Part shown: positions 13,679 to 21,183 of the stretch, in pieces | How the letters are laid out: each line of letters begins with the position of its first letter | Numbering within the stretch: position 1 is the stretch's first letter | Source: a virus | Length of the DNA: 22,926 bases | IMG/VR virus record: IMGVR_UViG_3300028610_002575 | Span: 1 to 22,926 of that record | Strand: one strand, 5' to 3' | The notes under the pieces: model-generated | What the model saw: the letters and a program-made list of their open reading frames with translations, nothing else | What the model was told of the DNA's origin: nothing | Database searches by the model: none | Translations under genes and position numbers: made by a program

Positions 13679-15553
13679 TTACGTCCAGCTCCACAGAGCC
13701 GATCCAGGTCTGCCATTTGGATCGTCATCGTCATCGTCATTCCCACCATCATCTCTGTTATCGAGATATTGAATGCCATGATCTAATGCAATTTTCTCAA
13801 GTGAAGGGATATTAGTTGGATTGCCTTGAGAATCCACCATTCCAGCACCGGAATACTCAGTACCAAGTCTCATTCGCATACGACCAAACAACCACCAACA
13901 CATATAGCGCAATGCATCTAGGTAATGATTATGTTCATCTGCTGGATCATCATCATCCAGAATCCGACCAGCAACATCCATTTTTTTATGATAGAGATCA
14001 AACTCTTCTAAAATGCCCTTATGGTTTTGTTTTCTTTTTGAATCTAGATCTGGTGCAAAAAACATTCTTGACTGACCATTAGTACCAGGAACCTTTAAAA
14101 GGCCTTTAATTACATTTATCCCAAGATTAATTGATTTATTAATGTCATCGGTTGTCGGAAGTTCTGCTTGGCGTAAAAGTTCGTTGCCTGATCCATTTGC
14201 CAAATCAGGACAATACATTTGAATACCATATTTTTTATTAATCGTTGTTCTAATGAGTTCAATAAATTCTGGATCACTAGTGAGAGTTCTTCCAACCGTA
14301 TCAATAACATAACAAAAATCTCTTTTATCAATAGCCATAACAACACAGGTCGATGGTGATGACCAACCCCAGTCATTTCCGGCATAGAATGTGGCACCCT
14401 TTTTCTTAAGTGCTTTGATAAATTGTTCTCTAGTAACTTCAAAACCAGCAGGTTCACCGATAAGGGTTTCCCACATAGCATTCCATCCAGGAACATGAAT
14501 TTGACGATCGAATTCAAAGTAAATCAATCCTTCAGTAGATGGTCTGAGTGACATAATTTGAGCAACGCCCCAGTCCCAAGATCCGGCAAGCCTAATTTTA
14601 TTAATAACGTCATCAATAGTTCTAAGTAATGGACTTTTTGAAATTTGTTTTTTAAGATCTCCACAACAAAAAGCAGCTATTGGGCACTGACGACATTTAT
14701 CAAACGTATCTTCAGTTAATTCAAAACCTTCTTTTCTTGCATCGGGAAGTGAACTATATTCTGTTTCAGTAAATTTATCTCCCCGATATGGATTTATATA
14801 TAAATAGGTAGGGATTGTTCCACTTCGTTCATCAGAACATCTTTCAGTAGCATCAAGAGTTGTCCATTTTAAAATTTTTAATCCTGATTCAGCAGCGTTA
14901 CGGATTTCTTCCTCGGCTAAAGAATGGCTTGTTTGACGAGAGGTAATCTTAACCGTAACAGCAGGCTTTCCATTTGTACTAGAACCCAAGATTCCATGAG
15001 CATCTTTATAAGCTTTTACGTTTGCCGGTTCCATTGATGATGCGACTTCATCAAAAGTAAGTAAAGAACAGTGTCCGCCTTGCACCTGCTTGGGTGTGGC
15101 AGAAAGAAGTTCCATACCCACTTCTTCATTATTAATTTTAAGCGTAATCTCTCTAGTGTTTTGTTTAATGATTGCGTTATTTAAAAATTCATTTCGAGTT
15201 AAAAACTTCTCAAGATAATTTCTTGCACGAGATCCTTGTTGTGCAGTCATAGCAATATGAATAGTATGTCTTCCATCATGAACAAATGAAAGTAAGTCAA
15301 TAACACTCAAACCAAGCGTTTTAAATGAATCTCGTCCAGCTAAACCAAGAACACCCAAAGGTCTTCCGTCCATAATGGCTGAATAAACAGTCCATATAAA
15401 ATCCATCGGATTTGAAGTAGAAAAGCGAGAAATAGTTGTCCCAGGAAAATCTAATCCAGTATGATATTTAATCCAAGCATGAAGATGCTCCTTATCTGAA
15501 CAAGGAGTCATTAGGAGCGCTAGTCGCTCCTGTTCAGTCGTCTGATGTGGCAT
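13679..15553 (-). CDS. terL: Large terminase subunit (ATPase and nuclease)
   Basis: 624 residues. ATPase: a divergent Walker A GLAGRDSFKT (70-79), Walker B LLTFDEV (164-170, D168/E169) and a coupling motif ITSRQTS near 203-209. Nuclease domain (RNase H-like): D394 in GNDWGWSSP, D450 in YCPDLANG, and the acidic end DEHNHYLDALRY with D546. Between the domains is an unusual Cys cluster, C287-RQ-C290-P, then C296-C297, with another Cys at 239. The C-terminal 35 residues are acidic (GGNDDDDDD), encoded by a run of GTCATC hexamers on the + strand (13721-13740). The protein cuts concatemers and pumps DNA through the portal. The start overlaps the putative small terminase by 20 bases. Confidence 0.93.
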   Translation of the reverse strand: MPHQTTEQERLALLMTPCSDKEHLHAWIKYHTGLDFPGTTISRFSTSNPMDFIWTVYSAIMDGRPLGVLGLAGRDSFKTLGLSVIDLLSFVHDGRHTIHIAMTAQQGSRARNYLEKFLTRNEFLNNAIIKQNTREITLKINNEEVGMELLSATPKQVQGGHCSLLTFDEVASSMEPANVKAYKDAHGILGSSTNGKPAVTVKITSRQTSHSLAEEEIRNAAESGLKILKWTTLDATERCSDERSGTIPTYLYINPYRGDKFTETEYSSLPDARKEGFELTEDTFDKCRQCPIAAFCCGDLKKQISKSPLLRTIDDVINKIRLAGSWDWGVAQIMSLRPSTEGLIYFEFDRQIHVPGWNAMWETLIGEPAGFEVTREQFIKALKKKGATFYAGNDWGWSSPSTCVVMAIDKRDFCYVIDTVGRTLTSDPEFIELIRTTINKKYGIQMYCPDLANGSGNELLRQAELPTTDDINKSINLGINVIKGLLKVPGTNGQSRMFFAPDLDSKRKQNHKGILEEFDLYHKKMDVAGRILDDDDPADEHNHYLDALRYMCWWLFGRMRMRLGTEYSGAGMVDSQGNPTNIPSLEKIALDHGIQYLDNRDDGGNDDDDDDPNGRPGSALWSWT

Positions 15554-16205
15554 CCATTAATTTCTTTTTAATCTCATCTTGAGCAGAGTCAGTTATTACA
15601 ATATCCGGTTTACCACCATTCGATTTGACCGTTACAGAAACAAGTGGTGTTGCAGGCAATCCTTGAGCATTAACTGCTCCTTGTTGTGGTCCGGGCTTTC
15701 CACGAAGTGGTGGGGTAATAATGTTTTGAAGCAATGTAGAAATCCTTCCATATTGATCCATGTTCTTTGGTAAAAAATTTGGTGGTTCAATGTTGTCTGG
15801 ATCAGCTAAATATTCAGCAAGCTGTTTTCTCCATTTCATATGGGTTGCAGTCATGATGTCAGAAACAAATCTAATTGATTCATTACGACTTGCATCTGCT
15901 GAACCAGAAGCATCCTTCATTACTCGATTATTATATTCAGTTCGAAGCAAATCCCAATCATGTTGATATCTAGCAAACAAAAGAAGTTCTAATGGGTAAT
16001 CTGGAAACCATTTATTAATTTCTTTACACGAATACCCCATAATATAAATTGCTGACATGGCTTCAGCTTTTGTTTTTGCAAGCCCCGGTTTTCCATCATC
16101 CATCCACTGAGCTAAAAGCTTTGCATCCTCACGACTAAATGATTGCTCTTTCATCTTTGGATATTTGCCGTAGTATAATGCTACTTCTTTTTTTTCTTCA
16201 CTCAT
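15534..16205 (-). CDS. Putative small terminase subunit
   Basis: 223 residues, overlapping the large terminase start, the classical place of TerS. Residues about 45-95 form a helix-turn-helix-like stretch (AEAMSAIYIMGYSCKEINKW, then PDYPLELLLFARYQHDWDLL), suited to DNA recognition, and a helical oligomerisation region follows (residues about 110-130). The C-terminal 70 residues are Pro/Gly-rich then charged, likely the contact to TerL. The ATG overlaps the stop of the gene upstream (ATGA). The function is inferred from position and domain layout; no sequence signature of a named TerS family is seen. Confidence 0.6.
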   Translation of the reverse strand: MSEEKKEVALYYGKYPKMKEQSFSREDAKLLAQWMDDGKPGLAKTKAEAMSAIYIMGYSCKEINKWFPDYPLELLLFARYQHDWDLLRTEYNNRVMKDASGSADASRNESIRFVSDIMTATHMKWRKQLAEYLADPDNIEPPNFLPKNMDQYGRISTLLQNIITPPLRGKPGPQQGAVNAQGLPATPLVSVTVKSNGGKPDIVITDSAQDEIKKKLMDATSDD

Positions 16206-16705
16206 ATCTTTTCAACAATCTCCACAGCCACTTCAAACTGTCCTGGTAAATATTCGGAAGCGTATTTAATTATGTCATCTTTAATGGTTACCGGAGCACC
16301 TGCTTTAATTATTGCAAGTACAGCAGCCTTCCTAAGTATTATATTTTTAATGTTCTCTGCTTTTTTTAAAGCATCCCATTTAAGATTTATTGATGGAGAT
16401 AATTTTATTTTATAAGTAACTTTAGGATTTTTACCTGAATTGGCTTCATCTTGATCTATTTCAAGAACCACTTTTTCAACTCCCAACTGGGAATATCCGT
16501 ACATTAATAAAGTATTTATTGAGCCATTTGGAACAACACCTGTTGACAATAACCACTTCTCTGTTATCTCACCCAATAAGTTTTCAGAAAGAGACGAAAG
16601 CTCTGGCGGCAGTTGAGACTCTACCTGAGGAGGTCCTCCATTTTTTTGATCGTATGAACGTTTCGAATTTATCCCTTTTGGTTTTATGTTCTCCGAAGAT
16701 TTCAC
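16202..16705 (-). CDS. Unknown protein between the SbcD-like nuclease and the small terminase
   Basis: About 167 residues from a GTG at 16705. Other in-frame starts are GTG 16717 and TTG 16732; the chosen one has AGAGGGG at the most reasonable distance. All lie within the end of the SbcD-like gene, so the genes overlap by over 100 bases; a TTG just after that gene's stop would give a shorter protein. The first 45 residues are polar and Pro/Gly-rich; the rest is mixed alpha/beta (VEKVVLEIDQDE, VTYKIKLSPS) with a C-terminal helical part (NIKNIILRKAAVLAIIKAG). No family recognised. Confidence 0.6.
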   Translation of the reverse strand: MKSSENIKPKGINSKRSYDQKNGGPPQVESQLPPELSSLSENLLGEITEKWLLSTGVVPNGSINTLLMYGYSQLGVEKVVLEIDQDEANSGKNPKVTYKIKLSPSINLKWDALKKAENIKNIILRKAAVLAIIKAGAPVTIKDDIIKYASEYLPGQFEVAVEIVEKI

Positions 16706-17567
16706 TAGGTAATTCACCCCTCTCAGGAACAATTGCGTCTATTATTCGCCTTGCTCCATTACGAAAATTCCGAACAATCGGATTTTTCCAAAAATCAATA
16801 ATCTCGGAAGGGGAACCCCGAGACACGATTTTATAACTCCATGAACGATTTGGACTTGGTAATAGATCAGGAATATCTGCAATATTCCCATCTATAACAA
16901 CATACTGTGGCAAATCTAAATCATGACCTCTAATTATTTGATACCCTGTTGAGTTTAGATCTATTGTAAATATTCTTGCCTCACAATTTGCTTCCGCAAA
17001 TGAATGTTGATAAGGAATACCTGGATAAAAAATATTGTTAAATGTTTGACGCCTATGGATATGACCTGAAACAACAGACTTTAAATGTTTTACACAAGAA
17101 ACATCAGCGCCATTTGGATCAAAAAATCCATTACCAAAGTCAGCACCAGTAAAAGATTGATGGCAAAACAAAATCATTCCAGGTGAGAGATTCTTACAAT
17201 ATTTTTCAAACTGCTCATTATCACGATAGAAAGGAAGATAAGCAATGTTATCTATGACCATTGGATGATCAACAATGGTGGCTCCAGTATTTTTAAAAAC
17301 CTCTAAAGCATGACTTCCACCACGCTGTCCTGCGTAATCGTGATTTCCAACTAAAGCCGTTGTTTTTTTACCGTGTTGATTAAAGTATTCAGACCAAAGC
17401 TTTAAAACTTCTGATCTAATAACTGCAAAAGTATGAAAAAGATCCCCAAGAATAATTACTCTCTCATGTTCATCGGTTAGGTCAGTAAGACGTTTTATAA
17501 ACATCTTACTATCTCCTAACTTTTGAATTTGAATGTGAGGATCTCCCACTACAAGCACTTTACTCAT
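16584..17567 (-). CDS. SbcD/Mre11-like nuclease (T4 gp47 type)
   Basis: 327 residues. All metallophosphoesterase motifs are present: D9-x-H11 (GDPHIQ), GDLFH (41-45), GNHD (74-77), H136 (LFCHQS) and SGHIH (167-171), in the Mre11/SbcD order. The C-terminal 100 residues are the capping and partner-binding region. With the ATPase SbcC/Rad50 (T4 gp46) such nucleases process DNA ends for recombination. No SbcC gene is in this window; it may lie beyond the right edge or be lacking. The ATG overlaps the recombinase stop by ATGA, so the two are translationally coupled. Confidence 0.85.
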   Translation of the reverse strand: MSKVLVVGDPHIQIQKLGDSKMFIKRLTDLTDEHERVIILGDLFHTFAVIRSEVLKLWSEYFNQHGKKTTALVGNHDYAGQRGGSHALEVFKNTGATIVDHPMVIDNIAYLPFYRDNEQFEKYCKNLSPGMILFCHQSFTGADFGNGFFDPNGADVSCVKHLKSVVSGHIHRRQTFNNIFYPGIPYQHSFAEANCEARIFTIDLNSTGYQIIRGHDLDLPQYVVIDGNIADIPDLLPSPNRSWSYKIVSRGSPSEIIDFWKNPIVRNFRNGARRIIDAIVPERGELPSEIFGEHKTKRDKFETFIRSKKWRTSSGRVSTAARAFVSF

Positions 17568-18676
17568 TTGTCTAAATCGTACACCGCTGCCATGATTTCT
17601 CTTTGAAGTTCTGGCTTTTCATCTAGATCATGACAAAGATTATCGAAGCCCTTCCAATTTTGATCTCCGAATTGCCACATCATTTTATTTGGTTTCCCAG
17701 AGCTTTTTGCAATTGGATGGAAGATCACACCAAGACCAGTGGCCAATAATGCAACCTCAATTCCTTGATCAACAACACCTTTTCCATAATGAATTCGATA
17801 TTCAGCTTCACGAAATGGTTTATCTAAATTAGCCTTATCAACTTTGATTCTGATCGTGTGTCCTTCTTGAACAGGCAGTTTTCTGACACCTTTCATTTCT
17901 TCTGAAAAGATCTTACTATCTTTAGCATTTACTCGTTCAATCAAAGCCATATTCTCGCAAAAGTGTTTCAACGATTGACCAGATGGGATAACATATTTCT
18001 TGTTCTGATACTTCACTTCATCTGCATTCATATTGATGTTAACTTGTTGAACAAAAATCGTCATAAGTTCATATTGTCTAATGACAGGAAGAACTCGTCT
18101 AAGTGCAGGATTTAGAAATCGTGAAAGATCTCCCATGATCTCTTTCTCTGAAGATTTTGAATCTTGCTCTCTTGGTCCAACAATTCCTTTTATTGAATCA
18201 ATAGCCAAAGCCTTAATTGGAGCACCCTGTTCTAAAACATACCTAAGACCTGAACCTTTTTTACTTCCATCTGAATTTGTAAATATTGAATCACCACTTT
18301 CAATCCAATCAAAAACATCATGAAGCGTATTTTTTTGACGAATAATCAATCGTCCTGGATCAATTCCTAAAACCCTTAATCGTTCAGGCGTTGGTGGTCG
18401 CATTTCTGTAGATATCAATACGGCTATTGCTTCTGGATCTGATTGATGAAGCGCAGCTATTGCAATCAAACTTGTTAATGACTTTCCAGATCCTTCTGGA
18501 CCATATAAACAAATTGTAAATCCACGATAAAAACCGCCATTCATTGCCCAGTTAAGACTTGGGCTAGCAGTCATTATTTTTGTTCTAGGAATAACATCTT
18601 CTGCAACAATATTTGATTCATCCTTAGTAAACATACTCATCCATTTGTTTGTCATTCCACCCTCTAATATTTCCAT
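17564..18676 (-). CDS. UvsX/RecA-like recombinase
   Basis: 370 residues. Walker A GPEGSGKS (59-66), the RecA catalytic-Glu region ISTEMRPP (89-94), Walker B KALAIDS (155-161), Q210/Q211 in FVQQVN, and the DNA-binding L2 loop region leading to PSGQSLKHF (231-239). The length and the layout fit phage recombinases such as T4 UvsX more than bacterial RecA. It forms filaments on single-stranded DNA and drives strand invasion, which primes recombination-dependent replication. ATG 18676 follows the upstream stop directly and has AGGAG eight bases before it; an ATG seven codons on is the alternative. Confidence 0.88.
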   Translation of the reverse strand: MEILEGGMTNKWMSMFTKDESNIVAEDVIPRTKIMTASPSLNWAMNGGFYRGFTICLYGPEGSGKSLTSLIAIAALHQSDPEAIAVLISTEMRPPTPERLRVLGIDPGRLIIRQKNTLHDVFDWIESGDSIFTNSDGSKKGSGLRYVLEQGAPIKALAIDSIKGIVGPREQDSKSSEKEIMGDLSRFLNPALRRVLPVIRQYELMTIFVQQVNINMNADEVKYQNKKYVIPSGQSLKHFCENMALIERVNAKDSKIFSEEMKGVRKLPVQEGHTIRIKVDKANLDKPFREAEYRIHYGKGVVDQGIEVALLATGLGVIFHPIAKSSGKPNKMMWQFGDQNWKGFDNLCHDLDEKPELQREIMAAVYDLDK

Positions 18677-19198
18677 TTATCTATCTCCTGACGGCAAGGC
18701 TGAAATAGACCCTGTTGGTTCTTTTTCTTTTTTATAAACTGATAAAGACGCTTCAAATCCACTTTGAAAAGAAAATAATTTATTCTTAAAATACTCTTCC
18801 TTAGCTTTCCAATACGATTCCATTTCACAAGCCTGTAAATAATCAAGATCCATATCAGCACATGCTGATGTTGCAGCCTCAGTTATCTTTAGGTTTTTTT
18901 GTTTTAAAACGCTTGATGCTTTATCCAATTTTGCGATCGACCAATATTTTTTTCTTTCCCTTTTTGCCACATCATGTTCATACACGGATTTGGAATAAAG
19001 GGCTGATGCTATATCTTTGGCCTTCATAAATTTAGACATGTAATCGAGAGCGTTTAAATAATTAACTTTCGTCAATTCATCAGAAAGAGTTAAATATTGT
19101 GCTAACTCTTTTTGTTCACCTGCAACAGGTGGCAATAAAGAAGATGGAGCAGAGGTTTTATCCTCTGCTCCGATAGAAGCGTCACTCCTCCCCTGCAT
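18677..19198 (-). CDS. Helical protein, possible recombination mediator (UvsY-like position)
   Basis: 173 residues between the single-strand binding protein and the recombinase. After a disordered 30-residue start it is predicted almost wholly helical (YLTLSDELTKVNYLNALDYM, then ERKKYWSIAKLDKASSVLKQ, then YLQACEMESYWKAKEEYFKN), ending LFSFQSGFEASLSVYKK. The last two helices resemble the layout of small mediator proteins that load UvsX-type recombinases onto gp32-coated DNA. The neighbour order SSB, this gene, recombinase supports that role, but there is no sequence signature to prove it. ATG 19198 has GGGAG eight bases upstream. Confidence 0.45.
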   Translation of the reverse strand: MQGRSDASIGAEDKTSAPSSLLPPVAGEQKELAQYLTLSDELTKVNYLNALDYMSKFMKAKDIASALYSKSVYEHDVAKRERKKYWSIAKLDKASSVLKQKNLKITEAATSACADMDLDYLQACEMESYWKAKEEYFKNKLFSFQSGFEASLSVYKKEKEPTGSISALPSGDR

Positions 19199-19201
19199 AA
19201 G

Positions 19202-20134
19202 TTACGCTCCCGAAGCCTGTAGCTTATTTAATCTTTCAACTTCTGATTCAGAATTTACTGGACCATCAGTTACCGAATCAGGGATATCATCTTCGGTAGA
19301 AGGATCATTAAGTGTATCAACTATTTTTTTTGGTTCATCCTTTTTCTTATCAGGAATGAGTCCACCATCTAAAAAACTTTGAAGTTCTCTAGCAGTACGT
19401 GAATCATAAAGAGCATGGATGTCATAAAGAGGGCCATCTTCACTTTTTGCTTTAAGTTGATCAATAATTCTTGTTAAGATATCATCAGCCATTGCGCTTC
19501 TATCTACTTTTTCAAGAGCTTCACCATCAACCATTACTTCAACTTTTTTAATCTTGACTGTGTACTTAGTACTGAAACCCTTTCCTTCCTTAGAAAATGT
19601 AAACCAAGCACCATCTGTTAGTGAAGTTGGATCGAATGCATTATTTTCTTTATAAACACATTCACCAATTAATTTAACTAATTGATCATGAGCAGTCTTT
19701 GGTATTTCAAGGATTACAACTCGACCATCAGTAGTTACAGCATTATAAACAAAAAATCGACGAGCACGACTAGTCTTTAAATATTCTGTAAGACTTTTTA
19801 CGGCTGTTTGATCCCCTGCTTCTTCAGCACGTTTTAATTCATCATCAGAATCAAATACGTTTTTACAAATAGGACAAAATCCTTCTGTCGGATATGAACA
19901 AGCAACAGGTTTTTGTTGTCCTCTTTCACCAGTTAATCCCCAGTGAATAGAATATCTATGGAACAATGTTCCATTAGCACCTTCCCCAAAAGGAGGAAGG
20001 ATTCGGTAATGTTGTTTTTTATCTGGTTGGATTCGTTCTCTTTCAAACTTTACGAATTGATTGTCGTTACCGCCCTCAAGAGTTCCAAGGTCGAAACTCA
20101 CGTTTGGTAATTCTGAATTTTGGTTTGTTGTCAT
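19202..20134 (-). CDS. Single-stranded DNA-binding protein, T4 gp32-like
   Basis: 310 residues. The core begins near residue 25 with FVKFERERIQPDKKQHYRIL and PP, followed by a zinc-site arrangement H64, C79, C87, C90 that parallels the H64/C77/C87/C90 site I recall for T4 gp32. A long OB-fold-like body ends near residue 250. The last 60 residues are acidic and Pro/Asp-rich (DPSTEDDIPDSVTD), the tail that in SSBs and gp32 recruits replication partners. It would coat single-stranded DNA for DnaE and the recombinase. The start at 20134 lies 58 bases inside the upstream gene. Confidence 0.85.
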   Translation of the reverse strand: MTTNQNSELPNVSFDLGTLEGGNDNQFVKFERERIQPDKKQHYRILPPFGEGANGTLFHRYSIHWGLTGERGQQKPVACSYPTEGFCPICKNVFDSDDELKRAEEAGDQTAVKSLTEYLKTSRARRFFVYNAVTTDGRVVILEIPKTAHDQLVKLIGECVYKENNAFDPTSLTDGAWFTFSKEGKGFSTKYTVKIKKVEVMVDGEALEKVDRSAMADDILTRIIDQLKAKSEDGPLYDIHALYDSRTARELQSFLDGGLIPDKKKDEPKKIVDTLNDPSTEDDIPDSVTDGPVNSESEVERLNKLQASGA

Positions 20135-20738
20135 TTATTTTTTCTTTCTGTTTTTTTTGTAGCTTTTTAAGCATGTTATTTATTTCTCTTTTAATTGCGT
20201 CTTCATTTTCTTTTAATTTTATTTTTAAATCAGTTTCTGGTAATACCTCTACTTTCTCTTGTATTTTGTCTTTTCCCTTTGGAGTGTCAGGTACTACCTG
20301 CACAACAAAAAAATCGTCTAATAATGTTTTAAGTTCTTTTAATTCTTCTTGTAAAAGTCCTCTTACTAAATATACCCCTGTTGAAAGTTCATCTGTTTGT
20401 TCTTTGAATGTTTGAAGCATCCAATTTTTACCAAATCGTTTATCTCCAACTTTGGTTTTGTAGTATTCTGCTAAGTCTTTAAAGTTATTGAATGTTGGTC
20501 CATGTTTAACTGCATGTGCTCCACGTTTCATTTTTGAAAAAAACAATCGCATATCGTTTTCAGTAACCTGAACCGGACCCTTGAAAGTTGCGGGAGTCAT
20601 TTTATAAATCTCTGACAACACCGCAACCAATTCCAGGTTTATATTAATTGAACCATCAATTTGTTCGCTTTTTTCAAGAAGAGAATAAATTTTGTCAACG
20701 AACTCTTGTGGTCCAACTATTCCAAAAAAACTTTTCAT
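20076..20738 (-). CDS. Unknown replication-region protein
   Basis: 220 residues. The ATG at 20738 has AGGA eight bases upstream and follows the previous stop by four bases. Two parts can be seen: an N-terminal globular part to about residue 145 (VDKIYSLLEKSEQ, later GPTFNNFKDLAEYYKTKVGD) and a basic, Lys/Glu-rich helical tail (REINNMLKKLQKKQKEKIND) likely to be coiled coil or DNA-binding. It overlaps the SSB start by 59 bases. Not recognised; its place among replication genes is the only functional hint. Confidence 0.7.
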   Translation of the reverse strand: MKSFFGIVGPQEFVDKIYSLLEKSEQIDGSININLELVAVLSEIYKMTPATFKGPVQVTENDMRLFFSKMKRGAHAVKHGPTFNNFKDLAEYYKTKVGDKRFGKNWMLQTFKEQTDELSTGVYLVRGLLQEELKELKTLLDDFFVVQVVPDTPKGKDKIQEKVEVLPETDLKIKLKENEDAIKREINNMLKKLQKKQKEKINDNKPKFRITKREFRPWNS

Positions 20739-20742
20739 TAAT

Positions 20743-21183
20743 TTAATCCTTTATGCAGTCTAAGTATCTATTTTCAATTGAAGAATCCGACGTAACCAAT
20801 AAAGGAAGCTCTAGGCGTGATCGATCCAATAATTGCATAGATTTACCTATACAGTTTTGTTCACCAGTTTCATCATCGGTTGCAAAGATAGGTTCTCCAA
20901 ATTGAGTTCCATGTTCTAAAATATATTTTAACTCTCTAGCCAAGACCTCAACCGCACCAGTCATTTCATTTTCAGACGGTTCACCAATAGGTGTAAAAAT
21001 CTCATGTTGCATTCGGTGCATATAACTAAGCCCTCCCCAAGTAGGGAGGTTCACATATAAAGTTGAGATGAGTTTTTCTGACTTTAGGTGGGAATGATAA
21101 ATAGATTGGTTAAGCAAATGTACAAGTTGAGTAAAGTTCTCTATCTTTAAATTTCTAGCATTTCCTGTACACTCATTGACCAT
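20743..21183 (-). CDS. Unknown small replication-region protein
   Basis: 146 residues. The ATG (21183) lies 37 bases inside the DnaE end and has GAGGGA upstream, so it is coupled to the polymerase. A mixed fold is likely (LVHLLNQSIYHSHLKSEK, LARELKYILEHGTQFGEP, ATDDETGEQNC), with scattered His and Cys but no clear metal motif. Family unknown. Confidence 0.65.
   Translation of the reverse strand: MVNECTGNARNLKIENFTQLVHLLNQSIYHSHLKSEKLISTLYVNLPTWGGLSYMHRMQHEIFTPIGEPSENEMTGAVEVLARELKYILEHGTQFGEPIFATDDETGEQNCIGKSMQLLDRSRLELPLLVTSDSSIENRYLDCIKD

Noticed and set aside
13721-13740. GTCATC hexamer repeat as a regulatory repeat
   Set aside because: It simply encodes the Asp-rich tail of the large terminase.
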